Notes: a model not told the origin generated them from the letters alone. A DNA stretch of 64,000 nt from Protaetiibacter intestinalis (GCF_003627075.1 NZ_CP032630.1:2666001-2730000); one strand, 5' to 3'; shown: positions 1 through 10,338, numbered from the stretch's first letter. Numbers and translations: made by a program.

Positions 1-62
1 CCAGAAGAGAGGGTGGATGAGCATGAGACACGTCCTCGTCGTTGTGTGCGGGTATCCCCAGT

Positions 63-1061
63 CTACGCGTAGCGTGCTCGACCGGCCGCGGCCCACTCCG
101 CGACCGCCCGCCGGGCCTGCTCGGGGGCGATGACGCGCACGGTCCCGGGCATCCCCGCGATGAGGCGCTTGAGGCCGTGGTAGTGCGAGACCCGCAGGGT
201 CGTGCGGATGCGGTCGCCGACCTCGCTCGTGAGCGCCCCGTCGGGGATGTAGTCCGCGAGCAGCCCGATCACCTCGGGCGCGGCCTCGATCGTGACCACG
301 AGATCCTCCTCCGAGGGCTCGAAGAGCGAGTCGGGCAGTCGCACCTCGGAGGCGTCGTGCTCGATCGGCGATCCGGTCACGACGAGGTCGCTCATCCGGT
401 CGAAACGGAAGGTGCGCAGCGCCTGCCGCAGGTGGCACCAGCCGCGCAGATACCAGTCGGCGTCGATCGACTCGACGCGCAGCGGGTCGACGTCGCGCTG
501 CTCGAGCTCCCCGCGGGAGTTCAGGTAGCCGAACCGCACGCGATGCCCCTCGGCGACCGCACGCCCCACGAGCTGCAGCAGCGCGTCGTCCGCACCGCCC
601 GCGACGGCGAGCTGGCTCGGCTCGCTCGAGGCCCCGCGCGAGAGCTTGCCGACGAGGGTCTTGAGCGCCGCGCTGTCGGCGTTCTCCGGGAGCGCCTGCA
701 GGTACTGCAGCCCCGCGATGAGGGCCGCCGCCTCGCGCGCCGAGAGTCGGGGGGCGTCGTCGATCGCGACGTGCTGGGTGATGGCGATCTCGTCGTCCTG
801 CTCGAAGGCCTCCCAGTCGATGTCGAAGAGGTCCTCGTGCTGGTAGGTCGAGGTCGAGCCGGGGATGCCGCTGAGGGCGACGAGCGACACCGAGGAGCGG
901 ATCTCGTCGTCGCTCACGCCGAAGTGGGCGGCCGCCTCCTGCACCGTCACCCGGTCGTGCTCGAGCAGCCACGGCACGAGGGCCAGCAGGAAGGCGAGCT
1001 TGTCGCGCGCCTGCGGCGGCGGGACGGAGCGCGAGGGCGCCCGGTGGCGGCGGTCAGCCAT
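63..1061 (-). CDS. pafC: PafC, WYL-domain DNA-damage regulator
   Basis: PafC is the partner of PafB. In mycobacteria the PafBC heterodimer activates the LexA-independent DNA-damage regulon. The 332-residue product begins MADRRHRAPS, has an N-terminal winged-helix region (VTVQEAAAHFGVSDDEI) and a WYL-type core (VRFGYLNSRGE, then DADWYLRGWCHL), and ends in the C-terminal extension usual for this family. The open frame runs on upstream to 1250, but that part is antisense-like noise inside pafB. The ATG at 1061 overlaps the pafB stop by 8 nt, as expected for translational coupling. The usual neighbour pafA is missing here. Identification is firm; the regulon is inferred from the family. Confidence 0.9.
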   Translation of the reverse strand: MADRRHRAPSRSVPPPQARDKLAFLLALVPWLLEHDRVTVQEAAAHFGVSDDEIRSSVSLVALSGIPGSTSTYQHEDLFDIDWEAFEQDDEIAITQHVAIDDAPRLSAREAAALIAGLQYLQALPENADSAALKTLVGKLSRGASSEPSQLAVAGGADDALLQLVGRAVAEGHRVRFGYLNSRGELEQRDVDPLRVESIDADWYLRGWCHLRQALRTFRFDRMSDLVVTGSPIEHDASEVRLPDSLFEPSEEDLVVTIEAAPEVIGLLADYIPDGALTSEVGDRIRTTLRVSHYHGLKRLIAGMPGTVRVIAPEQARRAVAEWAAAGRARYA

Positions 1062-1989
1062 GGTCGTCCACCGTCCGTTCGAGGCGTTCCACGACCGCGT
1101 CGCGGAGCTCCGGGGGCGTGAGCACGAGCACCTCGGGCCCGAAGCCCGCCAGCTCGTCGGCGAGGATCGCGAGATCCACGTAGTGCACGCGCAGGATGCC
1201 GGGGGCGGTCTCCGCGGAGCCGCGGCGGTGCGCGAGCCGGCGCGCCGCATCCGAACCCGCGCGCACCTCGATCTCGGCGGTGCCGCGCTCCCACAGGGCC
1301 TCGAGCTCGGCGAGGGCGCGGGCCTTGTGGTCGCCGGGGCGCTCGGGCGCGGGCTTGCCCGCGGTGACCTTGCCGACGATGCGGCGCAGCAGGAAGGTCT
1401 TCCCCTCCCCCGTCGCGAGCTCCTCCGCGGTCAGGTGCCAGCGTCCGTCGTACTGCACGAGGGCGAGCGGGATCACCTCGCGGGTGCGGGCCCGCGACTC
1501 CCCGGGCTTCAGGTAGTCGAAACGCACGAGCTGCCGCCGGTCGATCGCCTGGGTGAGCGGCTCGAACGCCGCATCCCGCAGCCGCAGCCGCGGCGCGTAG
1601 CCGAGCACGGGCTCGTCCGCCGCGATGCCGAGCGCGCGCAGCTTGACGAGCGCGCGCCGCGACTCGGCGCTCAGCGAGCCCTCGCGCCACACCATGCCGG
1701 CGAGGTTGAGCAGCGCGACCTCCTCGGCCGAGAACCGCACGTCGGCGGGCAGGTCGTAGGCGCCCTTGGGGATGCGGTAGCGCAGGTTGTGGTTGTCGCC
1801 CGGCTCGCCGAGCGGCTCGATCGTCTCGAGCGGCACCCCGAGCTCGCGGATGTCGTCCTTGTCGCGCTCGAACTGGCGCTCGAGGTTGGCGTTGTCGCCG
1901 CCCGGCGCGTAGCGCTGCGCGTAGCCGCGCACGCTCGAGAGGATCTCCGCCTTGGTGAGGCCGGGCTCCGTGGCGACGAGCGCCAGCAC
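1054..1989 (-). CDS. pafB: PafB, WYL-domain DNA-damage regulator (start unresolved)
   Basis: PafB is the first subunit of the PafBC transcription activator. The frame shows a helix-turn-helix (TEPGLTKAEILSSVRGY), a linker (FERDKDDIRELG) and a WYL core (VRFDYLKPGESRARTREV...YDGRWHL). The only ATG, GTG or TTG after the preceding in-frame TAG (2053-2055) is the GTG at 1989. The conserved first helix, reading VEDRLFSLVLALVATE, begins about 24 nt upstream of it. The coding frame therefore seems to start in the 2013-2052 stretch without a canonical start codon. Coordinates given use GTG; the true N-terminus is probably 8-20 residues longer. It lies directly behind the FKBP lipoprotein gene and overlaps pafC. 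Confidence 0.85.
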   Translation of the reverse strand: MLALVATEPGLTKAEILSSVRGYAQRYAPGGDNANLERQFERDKDDIRELGVPLETIEPLGEPGDNHNLRYRIPKGAYDLPADVRFSAEEVALLNLAGMVWREGSLSAESRRALVKLRALGIAADEPVLGYAPRLRLRDAAFEPLTQAIDRRQLVRFDYLKPGESRARTREVIPLALVQYDGRWHLTAEELATGEGKTFLLRRIVGKVTAGKPAPERPGDHKARALAELEALWERGTAEIEVRAGSDAARRLAHRRGSAETAPGILRVHYVDLAILADELAGFGPEVLVLTPPELRDAVVERLERTVDDHG

Positions 1990-2052
1990 GAGGCTGAACA
2001 GCCGATCCTCGACGGGAACCGGTGCCGGGGCCTGCTGCGAGTTCGTCGCCGC

Positions 2053-3033
2053 CTACTTCCCGGTCGAGCGCAGGCCGAGCACGTCGATCACGTAGATGAG
2101 CGTGTCGCCGGCCGAGGCGCCCGAGGGCCAGGAGTCGTCGGCGAAGGAGTCGTCGGGGGCGACGACCGCGAGCACCTGCGAGCCGACCCGGGCGCCGACG
2201 AGGGCGTCGAACACCCCAGGCGGAACGCCCTGGGCGGCCGTCGGGTCGTTCGCGACCAGCTGGACGATGGGCTTCTTGTTCCAGGTGGTGGAGATCTGAC
2301 GCAGATCCGAGCCGTCGCTCGGCCACACCCAGGCGGTCAGGTTGAGCACCGCGCTGTCGCCGTCGGCGAGGGCGACGCCGGAGCCCGCCTTGATCGTGGA
2401 GATCCTGGTCTCGGTCGGCGGCTCAGTCGTGAGCACCGAGACGCCGGGGGTGCCGTCGGGGGCCGTGACCACGTTCGGCATGCCGTCCTGCGGGAGCTGG
2501 TTCACGCCATCCGCCTTGCCGAGGTAGATCGATCGGACGTCGATGACGAGGACGAGGGAGCGCGCGAGGTCGTCCTCCGTCGCACTCGAGGTGACGTCGA
2601 GGCCGCTGTCGCCGAGGGTCGAGGTGACCGCGAGGCGATCGCCCGGACGGGCGCAGACGAGCGCCTGGTACATGGCCCCGTCACGGCCCGCGACGCCGAG
2701 GAAGGCGTTCTCGTCGTAGCCGGTCGAGTCGAGGAACTCGCCGTTGGCGGCGTCGACGAGCGACACCTCGAAGTCGACGGTCGACCCCTCCGTGGCGAAG
2801 CCGCCCTCGCCCTCGACGATCACCGAGCGCTCGGGCGTCTTCGCCGTGAGCGGCGCCGGGATGCTGATCGCGGGCTTGCTGCCGACCTCACCGGTCGCCT
2901 CGACGAGGGCGGAGGTCTCCCCCGCGGCGATCGTCGGCGTGCACGACGCGGTCGACGGCGAGCAGCCGGCGAGCGAGGCGGCGAGCACCGTCAGGACGGC
3001 GACGGAGCTGACCAGCGCAGGGATGCGACGCAC
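2053..3033 (-). CDS. FKBP-type peptidyl-prolyl isomerase lipoprotein
   Basis: A secreted lipoprotein of 326 residues with FKBP-like folds that should act on the outer face of the membrane as a peptidyl-prolyl cis-trans isomerase or chaperone. The GTG start at 3033 gives a short basic N-terminus, a hydrophobic segment and a lipobox LAGC with Cys24. Two FKBP-like regions follow. The first is about residues 60-170. The second, about 215-326, contains GDSAVLNLTAW and VPPGVFDALVGARVGSQVLAVV and ends with a typical YVIDVLG strand. An FKBP lipoprotein at this position just ahead of pafBC is common in actinobacteria. A TAGACT hexamer (3107-3112, minus strand) could be its -10 box. Confidence 0.85.
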   Translation of the reverse strand: MRRIPALVSSVAVLTVLAASLAGCSPSTASCTPTIAAGETSALVEATGEVGSKPAISIPAPLTAKTPERSVIVEGEGGFATEGSTVDFEVSLVDAANGEFLDSTGYDENAFLGVAGRDGAMYQALVCARPGDRLAVTSTLGDSGLDVTSSATEDDLARSLVLVIDVRSIYLGKADGVNQLPQDGMPNVVTAPDGTPGVSVLTTEPPTETRISTIKAGSGVALADGDSAVLNLTAWVWPSDGSDLRQISTTWNKKPIVQLVANDPTAAQGVPPGVFDALVGARVGSQVLAVVAPDDSFADDSWPSGASAGDTLIYVIDVLGLRSTGK

Positions 3034-3109
3034 GGGGTCTTCTTTCGTTACGGCGTTGTCGGGGGTCCGCACCCGTCGGCGCGGCCGGGGTGCACGGAGC
3101 GTGTCGAGT

Positions 3110-4785
<1,676 letters not shown>

Positions 4786-4852
4786 GACCGGCAAGTCTAC
4801 GGGCGCGGTCCTATCCTGGGACGGACGCCCCCACGGGCGGAGAGGCGGCAAG

Positions 4853-5707
4853 GTGAGCGGACGACCCGACGACTGGGGCCACGAGGGCTCGACGCTCGTC
4901 GTCGCCTTCGAGGGCTGGAACGACGCCGGGGAGGCCGCCTCCACGGCGGTGCGCGCCCTGCGCGACCAGCTCGGCCTCGTCGCGCTCGTCGAGGTCGAGC
5001 CCGAGGACTACTTCGACTACCAGTTCAACCGTCCGGTCATCGCCTTCGACGAGAACGGCGACCGGGTGCTGGCCTGGCCGAACGTCACGCTCTTCGGCCC
5101 GGAGGACCGCTCCGACGGCCTGCACGTGCTGCTCGGCACCGAGCCGTCCCGGGGCTGGAAGACCTTCGCCGAGGAGGCGCTCGACGCGATCTCGGTGGCC
5201 GGGATCTCGCGCGTCGTCTTCCTCGGCGCGATGCTCGCCGACGTGCCGCACACGCGCCCGATCTCCGTCTTCGCCTCGAGCGAGAACGCCTCCGTGCGCG
5301 AGCGGTTCCGCCTCGAGCGCTCGAGCTACGAGGGGCCCGTCGGCATCATCTCGGTGCTCGCGGATGCGGCGGAGCGCGCCGGCATCCCGACCGTGTCGAT
5401 CTGGGCGTCGGTGCCGCACTACGTGCACAACGCCCCCTCGCCGAAGGCGACCCTCGCCCTCATCGAGCGTCTCGAGGAGTTCATCGAGGTGCGGGTCGAC
5501 CGCGGCTCGCTCGCCGAGGACTCGGAGGCGTGGGAGCGCGGCATCGACGCGCTCGCGAGCGACGACGACGACATGTCCGCCTACATCGAGCAGCTCGAGC
5601 AGGCGCGCGACACGGTCGACTCGCCCGAGGCATCCGGCGACGCGATCGCGGAGGAGTTCGAGAAGTACCTCCGCAAGCGCGACGGCGACCAGCCGCCGAC
5701 GCCGTAG
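4853..5707 (+). CDS. PAC2 family protein
   Basis: A 284-residue PAC2-domain protein. PAC2 proteins are related to proteasome assembly chaperone 2 and are widespread in actinobacteria, including ones without a proteasome; the bacterial function is unknown. The fold signature is visible as LVVAFEGWNDAGEAAS near the N-terminus, followed by YFDYQFNRP and FLGAMLADVPHTRP, with a helical acidic C-terminus. The GTG start at 4853 follows a purine-rich stretch (GGAGAGGCGGCAAG). The gene is divergent from the HAD gene across 67 bp and ends 4 bp from the stop of uppP, with which it converges. Confidence 0.85.
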   Translation: MSGRPDDWGHEGSTLVVAFEGWNDAGEAASTAVRALRDQLGLVALVEVEPEDYFDYQFNRPVIAFDENGDRVLAWPNVTLFGPEDRSDGLHVLLGTEPSRGWKTFAEEALDAISVAGISRVVFLGAMLADVPHTRPISVFASSENASVRERFRLERSSYEGPVGIISVLADAAERAGIPTVSIWASVPHYVHNAPSPKATLALIERLEEFIEVRVDRGSLAEDSEAWERGIDALASDDDDMSAYIEQLEQARDTVDSPEASGDAIAEEFEKYLRKRDGDQPPTP

Positions 5708-5711
5708 CCGC

Positions 5712-6581
5712 CTACGGCTGCAGCACGCCCGTCGACAGCAGCACGATGAGGGTGCCGCCGAGCAGGATGCGGTAGATCACGAACGGCAGGAACGAGCGCG
5801 TCTCGAGGTAGCGCATGAGGAACGCGATGACCGCGTACCCCACGACGAACGCGACCACGGTCGCCGCGATCGTCGGCCCGAGGCCGTAGCCGACCGTGCA
5901 GCCCGCGTCGACGCCCGGCTCGCACGTGAACGCCGTGTAGGTCTCGTAGAGCCCCGAGCCGAACACGGCCGGGATCGCCAGCAGGAACGCGAAACGGGCG
6001 GCCGCGGGACGCGTGTAGCCGAGCGCGAGCCCCGCGCTGATCGAGGCGCCCGAACGGCTCACCCCGGGGATGAGCGCGAGCATCTGCGCGAGGCCGATGA
6101 GGATGCCGTCGCGGTAGCTCATCTGCTCGATGGGCTTCGTGCGCCGGCCCAGCCAGTCGGCGAGCCACAGCAGCAGACCGAACACGATGAGCACGATCGC
6201 CACGATCCACAGCGACCGCAGGGTCGTCCGGATGGTGTCCTGGAAGAAGAACCCGACCAGCACGATCGGCACGGTGCCGATGATCACCAGCCAGCCGAGC
6301 CGCACATCCGGGTCGCCCTTCTGCACCCCCGTGGAGCGCTTGCCGCCGCCCCCCGGGAACAGCGAGCGGAACCACTTGCCGATGATGCGGGTGATGTCCT
6401 TCCAGAAGTAGATGAGCACCGCCGTCTCGGTGCCGAGCTGGGTGATCGCGGTGAACGTCGCGCCCGGGTCGTCCCAGCCGACCAGGTCGCCGAAGATGCG
6501 CAGGTGCGCGCTCGACGAGATCGGCAGGAACTCGGTGAGCCCCTGGATGAGGCCGAGGATGATCGCCTGGAGGAAGTCCAC
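5712..6581 (-). CDS. uppP: Undecaprenyl-diphosphatase UppP (BacA)
   Basis: Integral membrane enzyme that dephosphorylates undecaprenyl pyrophosphate to recycle the lipid carrier of cell-wall synthesis; overexpression of the family gives bacitracin resistance. The 289-residue sequence holds both family signatures, GLTEFLPISSSAHL near residue 14 and LIPGVSRSGAS near residue 170, and about eight hydrophobic segments. A non-conserved insert (GGGGKRSTGVQKGD) sits in a loop around residue 78. The GTG start is preceded by CAGAAT (6588-6593, minus strand) with exactly 6 nt between, the spacing seen for many genes here, so a leaderless start is likely. Confidence 0.95.
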   Translation of the reverse strand: MDFLQAIILGLIQGLTEFLPISSSAHLRIFGDLVGWDDPGATFTAITQLGTETAVLIYFWKDITRIIGKWFRSLFPGGGGKRSTGVQKGDPDVRLGWLVIIGTVPIVLVGFFFQDTIRTTLRSLWIVAIVLIVFGLLLWLADWLGRRTKPIEQMSYRDGILIGLAQMLALIPGVSRSGASISAGLALGYTRPAAARFAFLLAIPAVFGSGLYETYTAFTCEPGVDAGCTVGYGLGPTIAATVVAFVVGYAVIAFLMRYLETRSFLPFVIYRILLGGTLIVLLSTGVLQP

Positions 6582-6593
6582 GGGGCGATTCTG

Positions 6594-7889
6594 TCAGGCC
6601 TCGAGCAGGAAGTCGGTCAGCACGGCACGGCCGAAGGCGAGCGCATCGAGCGGCACGCGCTCGTCGACGCCGTGGAACATCGCCGGGAAGTCGAGGCCCG
6701 GGCCGAGCCGCAGCGGGGCGAAGCCGTAGCCCGTGATGCCGAGGGCGCTGAGCGCCTTGTTGTCGGTGCCGCCCGACAACAGGTACGGCAGAACCTCGGC
6801 ATCCGGGTCGTGTCGTCGCAGCGCGCCCACCATGCGCTCCACGAGCGGGCCCTCGAAGGGGCTCTCGAGCCCGACGTCGTGGTGCACGATCTCGACCTCC
6901 ACCTCGGGGCCCGCGAGTTCCCGCAGCTCGGCGAGCACGGCATCCTCCTGGCCCGCGAAGGGGCGCACGTCGACGAGCGCCTCGGCGCGATCGGGGATGA
7001 CGTTGTGCTTGTAGCCGGCCTCGAGCACCGTGGGGTTGGAGGTGGTGCGCACCGTGCCGCGCAGGAAACCCGCGGCGATGCCGGTGCGTTCGATGAGGGC
7101 CACCGGGTCCTCGTCGGGTGCTGCGTCGAGCAGACGCCGCACCCCGGTGAGCATGGCGCTCGTCGTGGCGCCGAGCTGCACGGGCCACTCGTGCGTGCCG
7201 ATGCGGGCGACCGCCGCGGAGAGCTTCGTGATGGCGTTGTCGCGGATGACGCGCGAACCGTGGGCGGCCACGCCGCGGGCCACGAGACGCACCCAGAGGA
7301 GCGCCTTCTCTCCCGTCTGCAGCAGGTAGGCGCGGCGGCCGGCGAGGTCGATCGAGTAGCCGCCCACCTCGCTGATGGCCTCCGTGGCCCCCGCGAAGAG
7401 CTCCGGGTGGTGCGTCACGAGGTGGTGGGAGCCGAACACGCCGCCGTTCTCCTCGTCCGAGAAGAACACCACGACGAGGTCGCGGGCGGGGCGTCTCCCC
7501 GAGCGCAGGATGTCGCCGAGGCTCGTGAGGATCATGGCGTCCATGTCCTTCATGTCGACGGCGCCACGGCCCCACAGCATCCCGTCGCGGATCTCGCCCG
7601 CGAAGGGGTCGACGCTCCAGTTCGCCGGGTCGGCCGGGACGACGTCGAGGTGGCCGTGCACGACGAGGGCGGGGCGGCCGGGGTCGGCGCCCTCGACGCG
7701 CGCCACGACGCTCGTGCGGCGCGGGGCCGCGTCGTAGAGATGCGGCTCGAGTCCCAGGCCGCGGAGCTCGGCCTCGACGTACTCGGCCGCCTCCGTCTCG
7801 CCGTTCGCGCGGCCGCCACCCCAGTTGGTGGTGTCGATGCGGATGAGGTCGCGGGCGATGCGGGCGGTGTCCTCGAGTGCGCCGTCCAT
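6594..7889 (-). CDS. M20 family metallopeptidase (dipeptidase/deacylase-like)
   Basis: A zinc-dependent M20 peptidase or amidohydrolase of 431 residues. Metal-site motifs are in the right order: HGHLDVVPA, then GRGAVDMKDMDAM, then SDEENGG (catalytic Glu and metal Glu), and a C-terminal histidine in MFHGVDERV. A dimerisation (lid) domain lies between about residues 190 and 320. The sequence resembles the actinobacterial M20/M25/M40 dipeptidases; the exact substrate is unknown. I chose the ATG at 7889 rather than the GTG two codons upstream because TAGCGT (7896-7901, minus strand) stands 6 nt before it. The gene nearly abuts the uppP promoter. Confidence 0.88.
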   Translation of the reverse strand: MDGALEDTARIARDLIRIDTTNWGGGRANGETEAAEYVEAELRGLGLEPHLYDAAPRRTSVVARVEGADPGRPALVVHGHLDVVPADPANWSVDPFAGEIRDGMLWGRGAVDMKDMDAMILTSLGDILRSGRRPARDLVVVFFSDEENGGVFGSHHLVTHHPELFAGATEAISEVGGYSIDLAGRRAYLLQTGEKALLWVRLVARGVAAHGSRVIRDNAITKLSAAVARIGTHEWPVQLGATTSAMLTGVRRLLDAAPDEDPVALIERTGIAAGFLRGTVRTTSNPTVLEAGYKHNVIPDRAEALVDVRPFAGQEDAVLAELRELAGPEVEVEIVHHDVGLESPFEGPLVERMVGALRRHDPDAEVLPYLLSGGTDNKALSALGITGYGFAPLRLGPGLDFPAMFHGVDERVPLDALAFGRAVLTDFLLEA

Positions 7890-7907
7890 CCCCACACGCT
7901 ACCCGTG

Positions 7908-7986
7908 ACTTCGTTCGGGAGGACGACACGCCGCATCCGCCCCCGCATCCGGGCCCCGCACGGCGCGTCGTCCTCCCGAACGAAGT
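7908..7986. repeat. Long inverted repeat between guaD and the M20 gene
   Basis: Two 26-nt arms (7908-7933 and 7961-7986) are reverse complements at 25 of 26 positions, separated by 27 nt of CCGCATCC-rich sequence. The outer arm begins ACTTCGTTCGGGAGGACGAC. The structure fills the whole space between the stop of guaD and the -10 box of the M20 gene. It could act as a terminator for one transcript, but the arm is longer than an ordinary terminator and has no T-tract. A mobile palindromic repeat of the REP/MITE kind is as likely. Confidence 0.85.
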
Positions 7987-7997
7987 GGATGCGACGC

Positions 7998-9326
7998 TCA
8001 GTCGCGCAGGTAGGCCGGGTGACCGGCGACGTAGGTGGCCGCGGTCGTGCGGTCGTCGCCGAGGGTGGCGAGCACGAACAGCAGCTCCTCGACCGAGGAG
8101 GCCCGCGCGCTGCGGAAGGCGAGCAGCTCGGTCGCGGCGGGATCCAGCACCACGAGGTCCGCCTCCTTGCCGACCTCGAGCGAGCCGATCCGGTCGCCGA
8201 GACCGAGGGCGCGCGCCCCGCCGAGGGTCGCGAGGTAGAGCAGCTCGGCGGCGCCGAGCGAGAGCCCGTCGAGGTGGGCGACCTCGTAGGCGGAGGCCAT
8301 GGTGCGCAGCAGGGAGAAGCTCGTGCCGGCGCCGATGTCGGTGCCGAGCGCCACCCGCACCCCGGCATCCGCCGCGCGGCGCAGCGAGAACAGGCCGCTG
8401 CCGAGGAACAGATTCGAGCTCGGGCAGTGGGCGATCGCCGCACCGGCATCGGCGAGCCGCGCCCGTTCGTCGGTGCGCAGATGGATGCCGTGGGCGAAGA
8501 CCGAGCGCTCGCCCACGAGCCCCGCGCGGTCGTACACGTCGAGGTAGCCGTGCGCCTCCGGGAACAGCTCGCGCACCCAGGCCAGCTCGGCGTCGTTCTC
8601 GCACAGGTGGGTGTGCAGCAGCACCCCCGGATGCGCGCGCAGCAGCTCGCCCGCCGCGTCCAGCTGCGCCCGGGTGCTCGTGGGCGCGAACCGCGGGGTC
8701 ACCGCGTAGCCGTTGCGGCCGGTGCCGTGCCAGCGGGCGATGAGCTCCGCCGACTCGGCCGCGCCGGCATCCGCCGTGTCGAGCAGACCCGCCGGGGCGT
8801 TGCGGTCCATGAGCACCTTGCCCGCCACCATCCGGGTGCCGCGGCGCAGCGACTCGGCGAAGAACGCGTCGACCGACACCGGGGAGCTGGTGCCGAAGCT
8901 CAGCGCGGTCGTGGTGCCGGCGCGCAGGATCGTGTCGAAGAAGACCCGTGCGACGGCGGCCGCGTGGTCCGGATCGGTGAAGGCCAGCTCCGCCGGGAAG
9001 GTGAAGTTCTCGAGCCAGTCGATGAGCTGCGCGCCGTGGGCACCCACGATGCCGGTCTGCGGGTAGTGGGTGTGCGCGTCGACGAAGCCGGCGGACACGA
9101 TCCGCCCGCGATGGTCGTCGACGGTCGCTCCCGGCGGGATGCGGTGGGCCGTCTCGGCGTACGGTCCCACGGCGGCGATCAGGCCGTCCTGCATGACGAG
9201 GAGGCCATCCGGATGCTCGACGAGCGCGGCCGGGTTCGGACCGAAGGGGTCCCCCGTGATCGTGACGAGATGCCCGCGGATCGCGCGGGCCGGGGCGTGA
9301 CCCTCGGGTGCCGGCGCGAAGCTCAT
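7998..9326 (-). CDS. guaD: Guanine deaminase / amidohydrolase
   Basis: Amidohydrolase-fold enzyme of 442 residues that probably converts guanine to xanthine in purine salvage or catabolism. Features typical of guanine deaminases are the first metal motif SAGFVDAHTHYPQ, the segment LLHTHLCENDAELAW, the HCPSSNLFLGSG motif and TDIGAGTSFS with the metal Asp. These distinguish it from cytosine or chlorohydrolase relatives. The ATG at 9326 lies 6 nt after CATGAT (9333-9338, minus strand), suggesting a leaderless mRNA. The gene stands alone, divergent from the tRNA-Leu. Confidence 0.88.
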   Translation of the reverse strand: MSFAPAPEGHAPARAIRGHLVTITGDPFGPNPAALVEHPDGLLVMQDGLIAAVGPYAETAHRIPPGATVDDHRGRIVSAGFVDAHTHYPQTGIVGAHGAQLIDWLENFTFPAELAFTDPDHAAAVARVFFDTILRAGTTTALSFGTSSPVSVDAFFAESLRRGTRMVAGKVLMDRNAPAGLLDTADAGAAESAELIARWHGTGRNGYAVTPRFAPTSTRAQLDAAGELLRAHPGVLLHTHLCENDAELAWVRELFPEAHGYLDVYDRAGLVGERSVFAHGIHLRTDERARLADAGAAIAHCPSSNLFLGSGLFSLRRAADAGVRVALGTDIGAGTSFSLLRTMASAYEVAHLDGLSLGAAELLYLATLGGARALGLGDRIGSLEVGKEADLVVLDPAATELLAFRSARASSVEELLFVLATLGDDRTTAATYVAGHPAYLRD

Positions 9327-9378
9327 GGCTCCATCATGGGGCGTCCCCGGGCGTGCGCGACCCCTCCTCGGACCGTGC

Positions 9379-9384
9379 TAAGGT
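9379..9384 (+). promoter_or_regulatory. Candidate -10 box of tRNA-Leu
   Basis: TAAGGT stands 33 nt upstream of the mature tRNA 5' end, which leaves room for a short processed leader. No convincing -35 is visible at 16-18 nt spacing. The call rests on the hexamer and position only. Confidence 0.35.
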
Positions 9385-9417
9385 CTATCTCCGGTCCTCC
9401 TTGTGAGGATCGCACTC

Positions 9418-9502
9418 GCGCGGGTGGCGGAATTGGCAGACGCGCTAGCTTGAGGTGCTAGTGCCCGTATAGGGCGTGGGGGTTCAAGTCCCCCCTCGCG
9501 CA
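9418..9502 (+). tRNA. tRNA-Leu (anticodon GAG)
   Basis: An 85-nt class II tRNA. The acceptor arms GCGCGGG and CTCGCGC pair in all seven positions (one G-U), and the discriminator is A. The D-loop region contains AATTGGCAGAC, the anticodon stem CTAGC/GCTAG holds the loop TTGAGGT with anticodon GAG, a long variable arm follows (GTGCCCGTATAGGGCGT), and the T-arm is GGGGG-TTCAAGT-CCCCC. The CCA end is not encoded. It decodes CUC and CUU, and CUC is the dominant leucine codon type in this GC-rich DNA. Confidence 0.98.
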
Positions 9503-9511
9503 CGCGAGTGC

Positions 9512-9542
9512 GAAGGCCCCGGATCGTGGATCCGGGGCCTTC
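9512..9542 (+). terminator. Terminator after tRNA-Leu
   Basis: A perfect 14-bp stem (GAAGGCCCCGGATC and its complement) with a GTG loop lies 9 nt after the tRNA. The following TCGTCGTGTT is only weakly T-rich, which is usual for high-GC actinobacteria. The GAAGGCCC start resembles the hairpins at 42286 and 16680. Confidence 0.9.
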
Positions 9543-9647
9543 GTCGTGTTCGGGGCGATCCGCCGGCACGACCCCCGGAGACGGGGTGCGTGGCGCGCCG
9601 TTCGGACGTGCCTCCCCGCGGCGAAGCCACGTAGCATCCAGTGCAAG

Positions 9648-10304
9648 ATGAAACCTGGTCCCGTGCGCATGCGAGGTGTGCTGACGAACTGGAACGACGA
9701 ACGCGGTTTCGGCTTCGTCACCCCGGCCGTCGGCGGCCCCGATGTGTTCGTGCACATCTCCGCGTTCGCATCGGGCGGCCCGCGCCCCGTCGAGGGCGAC
9801 GAGGTCGACTACCTGCTCGAGTTCTCCCCCGAGGGCAAGCCGCGTGCCGGGCGCGCCTCGGTGGTGTCGGCGGATGCGGCGCGCCGTGCGCCCGAGCCGG
9901 TGTCGCATCCGCGCCTCGCGCCCGCCCGCCGGGCGAGCCGGCTCGGCTACCTCGCGGTGCTCGGCTTCATCGGCATCGCCTTCGTGATGGCGCTCATCCA
10001 CCCGATCCCGTACTGGGTGTGGATCCTGTACCTCGGGATGTCGTTCGCCACCTTCGTCGCCTACGCGCTCGACAAGCGCGCGGCCGCGACCGAGGGGTGG
10101 CGGCTGAGCGAGGGCTCGCTGCTCGCGATGGGGCTCGCCTGCGGCTGGCCGGGTGGCGTGATCGCGCAGCAGGTGTTCCGGCACAAGACGATCAAGATGA
10201 GCTTCCAGGTGGTGTTCTGGGTGACGGTGATCGTGAACGTGGTCGCGTTCGTGGTGTTCTCGTGGGTCGGGACACTGGACCAGCCCGGGATCCTCTCCCC
10301 GTAG
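9648..10304 (+). CDS. Cold-shock domain + DUF1294 membrane protein
   Basis: A two-domain protein of 218 residues. The N-terminal cold-shock domain has RNP1 (ERGFGFVTP) and RNP2 (DVFVHISAF), so it probably binds single-stranded nucleic acid. After a short linker come three or four hydrophobic segments matching DUF1294 (ALDKRAAATEGWRLSEG, GWPGGVIAQQVFRHKTIKMSF). This CSD-DUF1294 arrangement is known, but its role is not. TAGCAT (9632-9637) ends 10 nt before the ATG at 9648; an alternative ATG at 9669 would remove seven residues but keep the domain. Confidence 0.85.
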   Translation: MKPGPVRMRGVLTNWNDERGFGFVTPAVGGPDVFVHISAFASGGPRPVEGDEVDYLLEFSPEGKPRAGRASVVSADAARRAPEPVSHPRLAPARRASRLGYLAVLGFIGIAFVMALIHPIPYWVWILYLGMSFATFVAYALDKRAAATEGWRLSEGSLLAMGLACGWPGGVIAQQVFRHKTIKMSFQVVFWVTVIVNVVAFVVFSWVGTLDQPGILSP

Positions 10305-10338
10305 GCCGGGTTCCCGGCGTCGGCGCCCGGGCGTAGCA

